Source of the DNA: Bacteroides sp.
GTDB taxonomy: Bacteria; Bacteroidota; Bacteroidia; Bacteroidales; Bacteroidaceae
Length of the DNA: 64,000 nucleotides
Assembly (NCBI GenBank): GCA_019414665.1
Contig: DXLO01000010.1
Coordinates: forward strand, 11,839 to 75,838
Reading direction: 5' to 3'
A program made the position numbers and the translations under genes. This document shows, piece by piece, positions 1 through 9,648 of this stretch; position 1 is the stretch's first letter, and every line of letters starts with the position of its first letter. A model generated the notes under the pieces. It had not been told where the DNA came from and made no database searches. It worked only from the letters and a program-made list of their open reading frames with translations.

Positions 1-561
1 ATTGCTTCCGCTGCCGATAACCTGAATCAGTACAATGGTAAGCATATATGCCATCGGGTCGTTACTTCCACTTTCCAGCTCCAGCATGGGGCGGAGATTG
101 TATTTAAGGTTCATGCGTTGTGAGCGCAACAAGCTGAATACCGAAGCCGAGTCTGTAGACGACATGGTTGCAGCAAGCAGCAAAGAAACCATCAGAGTAA
201 GTTCTATGTTGGCATGCGTGTAATGCGAAAGGAAGAAAATAAACAATCCGGTAAGCAGTGTGGTGACCAATACTCCCACAGTAGAGAGCAGTATACCTTG
301 TTTTAAGACTGGTTTGATATCGGCGTATCGGGTATCCATTCCTCCCGAGAACAAGATGATGCTGAGTGCCATCATGCCGATAAACTGAGCGTCTGAAGCA
401 CTGTTGAACTGAATGCCGAGACCGTCACTGCCGAAAGCCATACCTACCAGCAGGAATAACAGCAGGGTAGGGATACCGAAACGATATCCGGTTTTGCTGA
501 TTAGAATACTTGTAAAGATTAAAATAGACCCGACTAGTAAAATATTTTCTGCAGTAATCAT
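1..561 (-). CDS. Potassium/proton antiporter, CPA1 family (5' part only)
   Basis: The first 187 codons of a gene that continues beyond the left edge. The translation begins MITAENILLVGS and is almost wholly hydrophobic membrane helices, with the segment LLLFLLVGMAFGSDGLG typical of NhaP2/CvrA-type K+ or Na+/H+ antiporters and the conserved acidic stretch MSSTDSASVFSLLRS followed by LELESGSNDPMAYML, which in this family carries the transport aspartates. It would act in the inner membrane in cation and pH homeostasis. The start is the ATG whose complement lies at 559-561. The C-terminal part, where NhaP2 proteins may carry TrkA-C regulatory domains, is not visible, so the subtype is inferred. 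Confidence 0.85.
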   Translation of the reverse strand, partial: MITAENILLVGSILIFTSILISKTGYRFGIPTLLLFLLVGMAFGSDGLGIQFNSASDAQFIGMMALSIILFSGGMDTRYADIKPVLKQGILLSTVGVLVTTLLTGLFIFFLSHYTHANIELTLMVSLLLAATMSSTDSASVFSLLRSQRMNLKYNLRPMLELESGSNDPMAYMLTIVLIQVIGSGSN

Positions 562-674
562 AGATGATATCAACTTTTAATATAAACACAAAGTAAACAA
601 ATAAAATTGGATTTTGGTTCACCTTTTATTGCATTATAAGTACTTATTGCATATATTTGTCACAGTTTTGTTCC

Positions 675-862
675 GTCGGGCTTCCGATTGGTATATGCGA
701 GGCCACGGATGAAAAGGGAATCGGGTGAAAGTCCCGGACAGTCCCGCTGCTGTAAGCTCCTTTGTAAAGGTTTGTTTACTACTTCAGGCCACTGCTTTCT
801 TCTGTTTGAGAAAGTGGGAAGGCATAACAAACCGGAGTAAGTCAGAAGACCTGCAAAACGAA
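675..862 (+). promoter_or_regulatory. Cobalamin (adenosylcobalamin) riboswitch
   Basis: The leader upstream of the btu genes contains the hallmark core of the B12 riboswitch: GCCAC near 702, then GGGAATCGGGTGAAAGTCCC at about 717-736 and GACAGTCCCGCTGCTGTAA, followed by the B12-box segment with GGCCACTG near 787 and a final GTCAGAAGACCTGC near 841. Order and spacing match the class. It is expected to reduce expression of the downstream vitamin B12 uptake genes when cobalamin is bound. The boundaries are set by eye. Confidence 0.95.
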
Positions 863-989
863 ATCATGCTTGTGCTCTCGAGGAAAGAGTAGCAAGAACT
901 ATGTTTTTACTATGTTAATATTGAGGAAGCTGATGTGAGAATGATTATTTCTCATATTGCTTTGTTTATTGTAGACCGATAAATTATAA

Positions 990-2126
990 CTGAAGAAATA
1001 CATACTATCTGCCCATATAGTACTTATGGTCTTGCTGTTTTCCGCTTGTAACGGAAAGAGCAAGACCTCTTTTATGCAAGAAGGAGGTGATACACTGAAT
1101 TTACGCTATGCAGAGAATCTGCAAATTGTAAAATACCAGCATTATACTCAGGTTACCCTGCGTAATCCCTGGGACACACTGAAAACGTTGCATACATATT
1201 TGTTGGTCAATAAACAGGATTCGTGTCCTTCATCCTTGCCGGAGGGTACAATTGTTCGGGTTCCTTTATCAAACTCCCTGATATTCTCGTCTGTGCACTG
1301 CGGACTTTTACAGGAGTTGGGCGCACTGGATAAAATAAAAGGAGTATGTGATTTGCAGTACATCCGTGTTCCTGCTATATTGGAAAGTTGTCGGAAAAAA
1401 GAAATAACCGATGCGGGGAGCAGTATGAATCCGGACATAGAGAAAGTGATAGACATGCATCCCGACGGTATCTTGCTTTCACCTTACGAAAACAGTGGTG
1501 GTTACGGACGTATAGAAAAGCTGAATATACCGATTCTTGAATGTGCCGACTATATGGAAACTTCAGCATTGGGGCGTGCCGAATGGGTACGTTTTTATGG
1601 GTTGCTGTTTGGAAAAGAGGCTGAGGCAGACTCTTTGTTTGCTGGGGTAGAGGAGGCCTATCTTTCACTCCGGAATCAAGTGAAAGACATAACACCGAAA
1701 CCGACTGTCATTACAGAACTGAAAACCGGTGGTACATGGTATGTGCCGGGGGGAAACAGTACAATGGCAAAACTGTATGCCGATGCGGGGGCACGGTATA
1801 TATTTGCCGATATTCCTCAAAGCGGTTCTGCTTCTTTGGCTTTTGAAACAGTATTCGATAAAGGACAGCACGCCGATTTCTGGCTGATAAAATACAATCA
1901 GCAGGTGGATAAAACTTATAGAGAACTGAAGAGTGACTATGCGCCATATGCCAATTTTGATGCGTTCCGCAATCGTCGGGTATATGGATGTAATACCAGC
2001 CGCATTTCTTTTTATGAGGAAGTACCTTTTCATCCAGAATTGTTGCTCAAGGATTTGGTAAAAGTATTTCATCCTGATATCTTGAAAGATTATACTCCAA
2101 GATATTTTACTAATTTAGCGGAGTGA
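990..2126 (+). CDS. btuF: Cobalamin ABC transporter substrate-binding lipoprotein (BtuF-like)
   Basis: Periplasmic-binding protein of the FeCD/BtuF class (helical backbone type), first gene after the B12 riboswitch and directly before BtuC- and BtuD-like genes, so most likely the B12-binding component. The first ATG is at 1026, but from there the signal is only MVLLFSAC. Reading upstream in frame to a CTG at 990, just after a TAA, gives KKYILSAHIVLMVLLFSAC, a complete lipoprotein signal with a charged n-region and a lipobox ending in Cys20. The CTG start is therefore chosen; it is an inference, as CTG starts are rare. The mature part contains segments usual for the family such as GVCDLQYIR and MHPDGILLSPYEN. 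Residue-level B12 contacts cannot be judged here. Confidence 0.85.
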   Translation: MKKYILSAHIVLMVLLFSACNGKSKTSFMQEGGDTLNLRYAENLQIVKYQHYTQVTLRNPWDTLKTLHTYLLVNKQDSCPSSLPEGTIVRVPLSNSLIFSSVHCGLLQELGALDKIKGVCDLQYIRVPAILESCRKKEITDAGSSMNPDIEKVIDMHPDGILLSPYENSGGYGRIEKLNIPILECADYMETSALGRAEWVRFYGLLFGKEAEADSLFAGVEEAYLSLRNQVKDITPKPTVITELKTGGTWYVPGGNSTMAKLYADAGARYIFADIPQSGSASLAFETVFDKGQHADFWLIKYNQQVDKTYRELKSDYAPYANFDAFRNRRVYGCNTSRISFYEEVPFHPELLLKDLVKVFHPDILKDYTPRYFTNLAE

Positions 2127-2145
2127 TATCTCAGAAAGTGTGTGC

Positions 2146-3180
2146 ATGAAGACAAATAGAGGATATATATATGGTTGTGTACTTGCTGTAATGATTGTGC
2201 TGCTTATGGCAGCCAATCTGGTTTTCGGTTCGGTAGATATTCCGGTGAAAGCCGTAGCAAATATCCTTTTTGGCGGAGAAGTAGAAAAAGACAGCTGGCA
2301 GTTTATCGTATGGGAGTCGCGTGTTCCTCAGTGTATCACGGCTCTGCTTTGTGGAACGGCTCTTTCTGCGTCGGGCTTGATGCTGCAAACCGTATTTAGT
2401 AATCCGCTTGCCGATTCTTCTATTTTAGGTATCAGTTCGGGAGCAAGTCTGGGAGTTGCACTTGTTCTGCTGGCAGGTGGAGGAAGTATCATTGCCGGAG
2501 AGTTTGTACTTTCAGGTTTTCTTTCTGTAGTAGCTGGGGCATTTGCCGGTGCGGCTTTGGTGATGGCAATCATTTTATCTCTGTCTGCCATAATTAAAAA
2601 TACGGTGATGTTGCTTATTGCCGGTATTATGATAGGTTATGTAGTTTCTTCCATCATCTCATTATTAAACTTCTTTTCTACAGCCGAAGGGGTACACTCG
2701 TTTGTACTTTGGGGAATGGGAAGCTTTGGTGGCGTGTCGATGAAGCAGCTTCCCGGCTTTTCCATCATAACGCTGTTGGGATTGCTTATCGCGGTGTTGA
2801 TGATAAAACCTCTTAATGCTCTGTTGCTTGGCATTCGCTATGCAGAAAAACTGGGTGTAAATATACGCAGGGTACGCAACTGGCTGCTGATTGCTACCGG
2901 ATTGCTGACTGCGGTAACTACAGCCTTTTGTGGTCCGATTGCCTTTATCGGACTGGCTGTTCCTCATATGGCGCGACTAATGTTGGGCACATCCAATCAT
3001 AATATGCTTATGCCGGTAACGTTGCTTACGGGAAGTGCTGTCGCACTGTTGTGTAACCTGATTTGTATTTTACCCGGAGAAGCAGGCATTATTCCACTCA
3101 ATGCCGTGACTCCTCTTCTGGGAGCTCCGGTCATTATTTATGTTATTATCAATCAGCGTAAGATTCAGTATTTTAATTAA
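2146..3180 (+). CDS. btuC: Cobalamin ABC transporter permease (BtuC-like, FecCD family)
   Basis: About 344 residues with some ten hydrophobic helices. The sequence has FecCD-family signatures: SRVPQCITALLCGTALSASG near the N-terminus, NPLADSSILGISSGASLG, and near the C-terminus GPIAFIGLAVPHMAR, the cytoplasmic loop that contacts the ATPase. It forms the inner-membrane channel for the substrate handed over by the lipoprotein encoded just upstream. The start is taken at the ATG at 2146; a GTG two codons earlier (2140) is possible. It is followed after two bases by the ATPase gene, consistent with one transcript under the B12 riboswitch. Confidence 0.93.
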   Translation: MKTNRGYIYGCVLAVMIVLLMAANLVFGSVDIPVKAVANILFGGEVEKDSWQFIVWESRVPQCITALLCGTALSASGLMLQTVFSNPLADSSILGISSGASLGVALVLLAGGGSIIAGEFVLSGFLSVVAGAFAGAALVMAIILSLSAIIKNTVMLLIAGIMIGYVVSSIISLLNFFSTAEGVHSFVLWGMGSFGGVSMKQLPGFSIITLLGLLIAVLMIKPLNALLLGIRYAEKLGVNIRRVRNWLLIATGLLTAVTTAFCGPIAFIGLAVPHMARLMLGTSNHNMLMPVTLLTGSAVALLCNLICILPGEAGIIPLNAVTPLLGAPVIIYVIINQRKIQYFN

Positions 3181-3182
3181 AA

Positions 3183-4214
3183 ATGAAAGTACAGTCTGTT
3201 GTCATAGAGGCCAAGGATTTAACTATCGGTTATCGGCATGGTAAGCGGGGAGAAGTAGTTCATAGTCATTTAAATTTTGCTTTGTGCCGTGGTGAGCTGA
3301 CTTGTTTGCTTGGATCAAACGGTGCGGGAAAGTCGACACTTCTTCGTACGTTGGCTGCTGTCCAGCCTCCTTTGTCGGGGGATATTACTTTACTAGGTAA
3401 GCCGTTGGCCAGTTATTCTCCTAAAGAGCGTTCTTGGAAAATTGGTATTGTTCTGACGGATAAGACACAGGCTGGAGGATTATCCGTACGTGAACTGGTT
3501 GCCTTGGGACGTCAGCCTCATACCGGATTCTTCGGACGTTTGGGAAAAGAAGATCATGAAATCATCGACCATGCGCTGGAAGCAGTCGGCATGGCGGAAA
3601 AAGCTTCAAAATATACAGCGGAACTGTCGGATGGAGAGCGTCAGAAAGTGATGATAGCCAAAGCACTGGTTCAGGAATGTCCGTTGATCTTGCTTGATGA
3701 GCCGACTGCCTTTCTTGATGTGGTAAGTCGCATTGAGATAATGACATTGCTCCATCGCCTGGCATCGGAAGAACAGCGTGCTATCTTAATGTCTACTCAC
3801 GATATAGAACAGGCGCTGGTGCTTGGTGATAAACTCTGGCTGCTGAAAAAAGGGAAAGGACTGGAATGTGGGGTAACCGAAGACTTGATACTGGCTCACA
3901 GAATGGATACACTGTTTCCTCACGAAGACATTCGTTTTGATTCGATGCATGGCATTTATTCTCCAGAAGTAAAGGGAGGAAAATCTATTTATTTGTCGGT
4001 TTCCGATGAAATTCTCCGCCATTGGGCGCAGAATGCGATGAACCGTAATGGCTTTTTATGTCTTGAATTGCCGGGAGCGGACAGAAAGGAATGTTTGCCC
4101 TTGCTCGAAGTGAAATCTGCTAATCATCTGATATTAAGTACAGAAAGGAATTCCGAGGTTTATTGTTCATTCGAAGCCTTGTTTGCTTCTTCTCAACTTG
4201 TCTGTGAATTGTGA
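3183..4214 (+). CDS. btuD: Cobalamin ABC transporter ATP-binding protein (BtuD-like)
   Basis: ATPase subunit of the B12 importer. Walker A is GSNGAGKST at residues 44-52; the signature motif appears as LSDGERQKV, Walker B as LILLDEPTAFLD and the switch histidine in STHD. The ATPase core ends near residue 255, and the protein continues to 343 residues, longer than Escherichia coli BtuD (about 250). The roughly 90-residue C-terminal extension has no motif I recognise; similar lengths occur in Bacteroidetes homologues. Third gene of the riboswitch-controlled operon, followed by a strong terminator. Confidence 0.93.
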   Translation: MKVQSVVIEAKDLTIGYRHGKRGEVVHSHLNFALCRGELTCLLGSNGAGKSTLLRTLAAVQPPLSGDITLLGKPLASYSPKERSWKIGIVLTDKTQAGGLSVRELVALGRQPHTGFFGRLGKEDHEIIDHALEAVGMAEKASKYTAELSDGERQKVMIAKALVQECPLILLDEPTAFLDVVSRIEIMTLLHRLASEEQRAILMSTHDIEQALVLGDKLWLLKKGKGLECGVTEDLILAHRMDTLFPHEDIRFDSMHGIYSPEVKGGKSIYLSVSDEILRHWAQNAMNRNGFLCLELPGADRKECLPLLEVKSANHLILSTERNSEVYCSFEALFASSQLVCEL

Positions 4215-4294
4215 GGGAGGTATCGGGTTACTGCATCCAGATGTCTTAAAAGAAGCTGAAATCGTACGAAAAGTTTGTACGAAAAAATAAAAAA

Positions 4295-4333
4295 CATCAG
4301 CATGTTTTTAGGAAAACATGCTGATGTTTTTTT
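4295..4333. terminator. Bidirectional Rho-independent terminator
   Basis: A perfect 14-bp stem, CATCAGCATGTTTT paired with AAAACATGCTGATG around a TAGG loop (4295-4326), followed by a T-run on the plus side and preceded by an A-run that gives Ts on the minus side. It separates the convergent btuD and chromate transporter genes. Confidence 0.9.
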
Positions 4334-4359
4334 ATTAATTTCAGCAATTTCTGATTGTG

Positions 4360-4944
4360 TTATTGAGGGGTGAGAATATATCCGAAAGTTACATAACCGA
4401 TAATACCGCAAATTACTATCAGCAGAATCGGATTTACTTTATAGCGATACGATGCTATGAATGTGCCGGCAAACAGTATGATACTTGTGAGAATCTGCCA
4501 GTTGTATGTTCCAAAGTTTTCTCTGTTCATCAAAACCAGTGCTGCAGCTGCCAGCAATCCGACAACACCCGGGCGTAATCCTTCGAATACGGAAGCAATA
4601 ATCGGATGTTTCTGATATTTCAGAAAAAACTTGCTTATCAGTACCATCAGAATGAATGACGGCAGCACTACAGAAACTGTGGCGATAGTAGAACCTAAGA
4701 TGCCTACTGCATGAGAATATCCAGCATTGACAACAGCTGAATAACCCACATAGGTAGCGGAGTTGATTCCGATCGGACCGGGAGTCATCTGGCTGATAGC
4801 TATGATGTCGGTAAATTCATTAGAACTGAGCCATTCGTGGCGTGTCACTACCTCGCCTTGGATCATCGAAATCATGGCATATCCGCCTCCGAATCCGAAG
4901 AGCCCTATCTTGAAAAATGTATAGAATAATTGTAAAAATATCAT
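4360..4944 (-). CDS. Chromate transporter family protein, half-size subunit (second of pair)
   Basis: A 194-residue CHR-family membrane protein with the family repeat motif FGFGGGYAMISMIQ at the N-terminus and QMTPGPIGINSATYVGY near residue 55. Long CHR proteins contain two such repeats; here each repeat is its own gene, the short-chain CHR arrangement, in which the two proteins probably form a heterodimer. It lies 11 bp downstream of the partner gene. Chromate efflux is known for some family members, but the native substrate of the Bacteroides pair is not evident from sequence. Confidence 0.88.
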   Translation of the reverse strand: MIFLQLFYTFFKIGLFGFGGGYAMISMIQGEVVTRHEWLSSNEFTDIIAISQMTPGPIGINSATYVGYSAVVNAGYSHAVGILGSTIATVSVVLPSFILMVLISKFFLKYQKHPIIASVFEGLRPGVVGLLAAAALVLMNRENFGTYNWQILTSIILFAGTFIASYRYKVNPILLIVICGIIGYVTFGYILTPQ

Positions 4945-4955
4945 AGCTGTTTATT

Positions 4956-5507
4956 TTACTTCTGTTGGTTTTGTTTATTCTTGTATCGTCCGTACAGATA
5001 TCCTCCTAGTCCACTTAGTATGATAACGTAGATAGGAGAGAAATCGAGCAGCCAGATCAGCAGGGCAGAAACACAGGGAATCCAGATATTATACCGGCTG
5101 ATCTTTGCCGATTTGGCCATTTTAAATGTTGGAGCAGCAATGAGTGCTACAACTGCGGGACGGATGCCTTTAAAGATATTTTCTACTGCCGGAATATGCT
5201 TGAACTGCTGGAAAAACAGTGCAATGGCAAGCATGATGATAAAAGAAGGAAGGATCGTTCCCAGTGCCATCCAGAAAGCGCCCCAGAACTTTTTCAGTTT
5301 GTATCCGATGAAAATAGCTATATTGACAGCAAAAATACCCGGTACGGTCTGTGCCAATGCCATCAGGTCGAGAAAATCTTCTCTTGATATCCATTTTCGT
5401 TTGTCTACCAGTTCGTTCTCTATCAAAGGAACCATAGCATATCCGCCTCCTATGGTAAATGCTCCGATACGGGTAAAAATCAGAAACGATTTGATGTAAA
5501 AAATCAT
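4956..5507 (-). CDS. Chromate transporter family protein, half-size subunit (first of pair)
   Basis: A 183-residue CHR-family half transporter with FTIGGGYAMVPLIENELV at the N-terminus and LAQTVPGIFAVNIAIFIGYK further on. It is homologous to, but clearly diverged from, the downstream partner (PGPIGIN becomes PGIFAVN), as expected if the two halves take opposite membrane orientations. The gene starts only 17 bp after the stop of the hybrid sensor gene on the same strand, so it may be co-transcribed with or controlled by that regulator. Confidence 0.87.
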   Translation of the reverse strand: MIFYIKSFLIFTRIGAFTIGGGYAMVPLIENELVDKRKWISREDFLDLMALAQTVPGIFAVNIAIFIGYKLKKFWGAFWMALGTILPSFIIMLAIALFFQQFKHIPAVENIFKGIRPAVVALIAAPTFKMAKSAKISRYNIWIPCVSALLIWLLDFSPIYVIILSGLGGYLYGRYKNKQNQQK

Positions 5508-5524
5508 TGTCTTATACTTATTGT

Positions 5525-8500
5525 TTATTCTTCATTTTTCTTGTATATGCTAGGTGGCACGCCGTAAAATTTCTTGAACGTATCGGTAAAATATTTAGGA
5601 TCTGCAAATCCCATCATGTCGGCTACTTCGGCTACAGTATACCGCTGGCTTTTGAGAAGAGCAGCTGCCTCTTGCATACGTATATTTCTTATAAAATCAT
5701 TTGGAGCCATTCCTGTAAGTGCTTTTATCTTGTTATAGAAACTGGTACGACTCATATTCATTCCAGCACAAAGGGTATCTACCGTAAGGTCTTTGCCTAA
5801 ATTTTCTTTTACCAGTACGGTAACCTTTTGCATGAATTCGTTGTCCAGGTTGGTCGGCATCGGTATATCTTCTGTTTTAGACTCGATATTGACCGACGCT
5901 TGCTGAAGTTTCTTGCGTATGATTTCCCTGTTCTCCAATATGTTGCTGATATTGGCTCTCAGCACCATCAGGTCGAAAGGCTTGGTAATGTACATATCAG
6001 CCTTTGTTTCCAGTCCGCGGAGAATATCTTTCTTGTCGCCTAAAGCTGTCAGCAGGATGATAGGTATGTGGCTGGTTTCGATATCCGACTTCAGTGTACG
6101 GCACATCGTTTCCCCGTCCATAACCGACATCATAACATCCGATATAATCAAGTCGGGTTGCTGAACTTTTATCTTGTCTATTGCCTCTTGACCGTTCTCG
6201 GCTCCATCTACCTGATAGATATCCGACAAGCTTTTCATCAGGAATAAACGAAGGCTGGCATTATCTTCTACTATCATGATTCGAGGACTGTCAGGATGAG
6301 CCGTAATTTGTGTCTGTTCTGCTTCGGGCATAGGGGCAACTATACCATCTTGCAACAAAACGGTTCTGAGATTCTGATCAACACCTTCATTTCTGTATTG
6401 ATAATGTTCGCTCTGAATCGGGAAGCTTAACTGGAATGTTGTTCCTACATTTTCTGTACTGCTGAAACTTATTTTTCCTTCATGGTTTTTGATAAGTCTG
6501 TAAGTAAGTAGCATGCCAACTCCAGATCCGGTGATAAGCTGATTGGTTGCATTTTTTCCCCTGAATAAGAATTTGAATAATTTTTTCTGGTCTTCTTTAG
6601 GAATTCCTATTCCGGTATCTTTTATAGTCAATATCCACCGGTTCTTATTATGGTCTGTTTCTATGGTGACACTTCCTCCTTTTGGTGTATATCTTAATGC
6701 GTTGCTCAGCAGATTTTGCAAAATGGAATCTATCTTGTTCTGGTCTATCCAGACTTCCAGACTGGTAAAGCTACTTTTATACTGGAAGTCTATTCCTTTT
6801 TGTTCTGCATATGCTTTGAACTGTTGCATATAATTTTGTATATATTGATTCAGTTCATAGCGTACTACTGATATCTTGGAGCTATATAATTCTTCCTTCT
6901 GAAAGTCCATCAGGTTGTTTGCCAGCTCCGAAAGATTATCCGTGCTTTGTATGGCAAGGTTCAGGTTGGTTGTACCTTGTTCTGTAAGTTGTTCATTCTT
7001 CAGGATTTCTCCTAACGGTGCTTTTATCAACGTCAGCGGCGTACGTATGTCGTGTGCCGTTTGCATGAAAAAGTTGATTTTGGCTTGTGAAATCTGCTTG
7101 TCGCGGCGTATCATCTGGTAACGGATAATAGCATAGCTAATTCCGATAATAATCAGGGCGTACAATAGGAATGCCCAGAATGTCATCCAGATAGGGCGTC
7201 CGATTAAAATTTGTATTTCACGTTCCTCCAGAATCTGATGGTTGTCCATCAGTATAGCACGCACGCGTAATGTATAATTTCCCGGTGACAGGTTGGTATA
7301 TCTTATCAGGTTATCGCTTGAAGGTGGTGACCAGCGATCATAAAATCCTTCCAGCTTCCAGCTGTACATGATGTTGGAAGGATTGTCGAAGTTGATAGAC
7401 GATACGTTCATCGAAAATGTATTCTGATCGTAGTCCAGCTCAATGCATGAAGTTTTGTCCAACGCCTGAGTAAGGGGGGAATTTTTTTCTCCCGGATGTA
7501 CGGTACGATACATGATACTCAGATCAGAGAATATCATGTGGCTGGAAAATGTTTCCGGAAGCTGAATACTATCGGGTAATACGATGACTCCTTCATTGCT
7601 TCCGAATATCATGTAACCGTCGCGCGAATGTATGGCCGCGTTAGGATTAAAGCTGGCAGCCAGCAATCCTTGTTCTTTGGTCCAGTTGATAAACTTGTTG
7701 GCCTTTATGTCGAAAAAGGACAGTCCATTTTCTGTTCCAAGATAAAGATCTCCGTTTCTGTCTGGTACGATACTGTATATGTTGTTACTGATTAGTCCAC
7801 AGTTTTCGTCGTAATATCGGGTTACTTTTCTTGTCTTCTTTTCGAAAATAAATAATCCGTCACCGTACGTACCGAAATATGTATAGTTTCCTGACGGATC
7901 ATTGTATATCATGTTGATACATTGAATATCAAATTCCGTATCCAGAGGTATGGCTTGTTTTTTTAATTTATCGAATACAAAGACTCCATTGATTGTTCCT
8001 ATCCATAAAGAATGCTCATCTTTTTGAGTAATACATGTAATAGGATAACCAATGTTGTATTCACAAACCTCCTTTGTCGTCAGGCTATATGATTTTAGTC
8101 GGTAAAATCCTCCAATCCAGATAAGTCTTTCATTGTCGCGGTAAATGCTGCGGATATACTTATCTGGCCCTTCTCCTTGCCGGATGTTTTGTTGCTGGAA
8201 AAAGGTTACTTCTTTTGTTCTTTTGTCTATTTTATAAATGCTGGACATGTATCCTCCTGCCAGGATGATACCAGGACTGCTTTCGCATAGTGACGTAAAT
8301 ATGTGATTCTCACTTCGTTCTCCATTTGGTGAATGTGATGGTGAGAAGTTTATCCATTTGTTTTCACTTACATCAAAATAACATATACCGTTGCTCGTTG
8401 CATACCAGGAATCACCTTCCGAATCTTCCATAACTCCGTTTATACAGTTGTTTGCCAGCGAATTAGTGTAATTGGCTGAGTGCATGAACCATTCGTAAGC

Positions 8501-9508
8501 AGGATATTTTTCGGTGTATATGGTGATACCTGTTGGATAGATAACATTCCAGATTCGGTTGGCACTATCCATATAAATATCTTTGATGATACTTCCGTTC
8601 ATCTTATTAGGCTTACGGGTATCTTCTTTCAGAAAGTGATTTAACGTTAATTGTTTCAAGTTCAGTTTATATACTCCGTCACCGTCTGTTGCAATGAGGA
8701 GGACATCTTTCTCTTTCTTGCTTGGAATAATCTTGTTTACTCCGATGTCTTTCATGGAGTTGCCTATGCTTTCCAGTTGTTTTTCCTTGATATCGTATAT
8801 AAACAATTTGTCTAGCAACGTATTTATTATCAATTGCTTGGTCGGGTTATGGTAATATATGTGGTCTATCAGATGAACATTGGGAAGTTGTATCTTCTTT
8901 ATTTCAGTGAGTTGTTCTCCTTTCAGTTGTACTTCGTATAACAAATGTTCGGATGCGAGATAATATTTGTTTTTCTCAGCCTGAGTTATGCAGATAATTT
9001 TATCTGAAATAACAGGTGACAACTGATAATTTTTGCTTTGATGATAATTATATATGTATTGGCTTTGGTTTGTGCAAAACCAAATATTTGCTTCTGAATC
9101 CATGTAAACACTGGATATAGGAGCTTTTTTCAGTGCGGGAAATGTTGCCCGTAAGTCGAACGCTAGCTGGAAGGAATCTCTTTGTTCGTCGTAACGAAAA
9201 ACGAATCCATCTTTGCCGACTTCCCAAATAGTACTGTCTTTATCTGTATAAAGAAAATTCAGATTGGGATAGAAGCTGAGAGGATTGTTGCATCGGTGGA
9301 GTTGGTAGTGCTTGAATTGCTTTCCATTATACCGGTCAAGACCTTTGTGAGTAAGAATCCATATATAATTTTGTTTATCTTGCTGGATAGATAAAACTCT
9401 TCGGCTGCTGAGTCCATTATCCATATCGATATATTCAAAAATCTGGGCTTGTAGCGGAAGGAAAAACGATAGTAATAAGCACGTTATAATTAGAGTCGTT
9501 CGTTTCAT
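5525..9508 (-). CDS. Hybrid two-component system sensor kinase/response regulator (HTCS, AraC output)
   Basis: A 1327-residue one-protein signalling system. The start at 9508 gives a clean signal peptide, MKRTTLIITCLLLSFFLPLQAQ; an in-frame start 21 codons earlier would bury it. Domains in order: periplasmic beta-propeller repeats with many W/G-type turns (about 25-690), a Y_Y_Y-like Ig segment before the membrane, a transmembrane helix at about 771-793, HisKA with the phosphoacceptor His819 in AHDIRTPL, HATPase with GSGVGMLLT, a receiver domain with Asp1124 in IISDVMM, and a C-terminal AraC helix-turn-helix. HTCS proteins usually sense glycan fragments and activate polysaccharide-use genes; no such locus adjoins it here except a pair of CHR transporters, so its ligand and targets are open. 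Confidence 0.95.
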   Translation of the reverse strand: MKRTTLIITCLLLSFFLPLQAQIFEYIDMDNGLSSRRVLSIQQDKQNYIWILTHKGLDRYNGKQFKHYQLHRCNNPLSFYPNLNFLYTDKDSTIWEVGKDGFVFRYDEQRDSFQLAFDLRATFPALKKAPISSVYMDSEANIWFCTNQSQYIYNYHQSKNYQLSPVISDKIICITQAEKNKYYLASEHLLYEVQLKGEQLTEIKKIQLPNVHLIDHIYYHNPTKQLIINTLLDKLFIYDIKEKQLESIGNSMKDIGVNKIIPSKKEKDVLLIATDGDGVYKLNLKQLTLNHFLKEDTRKPNKMNGSIIKDIYMDSANRIWNVIYPTGITIYTEKYPAYEWFMHSANYTNSLANNCINGVMEDSEGDSWYATSNGICYFDVSENKWINFSPSHSPNGERSENHIFTSLCESSPGIILAGGYMSSIYKIDKRTKEVTFFQQQNIRQGEGPDKYIRSIYRDNERLIWIGGFYRLKSYSLTTKEVCEYNIGYPITCITQKDEHSLWIGTINGVFVFDKLKKQAIPLDTEFDIQCINMIYNDPSGNYTYFGTYGDGLFIFEKKTRKVTRYYDENCGLISNNIYSIVPDRNGDLYLGTENGLSFFDIKANKFINWTKEQGLLAASFNPNAAIHSRDGYMIFGSNEGVIVLPDSIQLPETFSSHMIFSDLSIMYRTVHPGEKNSPLTQALDKTSCIELDYDQNTFSMNVSSINFDNPSNIMYSWKLEGFYDRWSPPSSDNLIRYTNLSPGNYTLRVRAILMDNHQILEEREIQILIGRPIWMTFWAFLLYALIIIGISYAIIRYQMIRRDKQISQAKINFFMQTAHDIRTPLTLIKAPLGEILKNEQLTEQGTTNLNLAIQSTDNLSELANNLMDFQKEELYSSKISVVRYELNQYIQNYMQQFKAYAEQKGIDFQYKSSFTSLEVWIDQNKIDSILQNLLSNALRYTPKGGSVTIETDHNKNRWILTIKDTGIGIPKEDQKKLFKFLFRGKNATNQLITGSGVGMLLTYRLIKNHEGKISFSSTENVGTTFQLSFPIQSEHYQYRNEGVDQNLRTVLLQDGIVAPMPEAEQTQITAHPDSPRIMIVEDNASLRLFLMKSLSDIYQVDGAENGQEAIDKIKVQQPDLIISDVMMSVMDGETMCRTLKSDIETSHIPIILLTALGDKKDILRGLETKADMYITKPFDLMVLRANISNILENREIIRKKLQQASVNIESKTEDIPMPTNLDNEFMQKVTVLVKENLGKDLTVDTLCAGMNMSRTSFYNKIKALTGMAPNDFIRNIRMQEAAALLKSQRYTVAEVADMMGFADPKYFTDTFKKFYGVPPSIYKKNEE

Positions 9509-9589
9509 TATTATTTGTTTTGTTCCGAGAATGAAATTATGCAAATGTCGGGAAAAAGGCTGATTTCTCAAAACAAAACGAAGAAAAAT

Positions 9590-9631
9590 AAAAGGTGCTG
9601 TTTCTTCTGGTAAAAGAACAGCACCTTTTTA
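9590..9631 (-). terminator. Rho-independent terminator of purL
   Basis: Inverted repeat AAAGGTGCTGTT / AACAGCACCTTTT just after the purL stop codon. Read on the minus strand the stem is followed by a T-rich stretch. Confidence 0.85.
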
Positions 9632-9648
9632 TAAATCAAGTGATATTT

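Noticed and set aside
425..622. A 65-codon minus-strand frame at the left edge
   Set aside because: It overlaps the antiporter gene in another frame; the antiporter frame has clear membrane-protein content.
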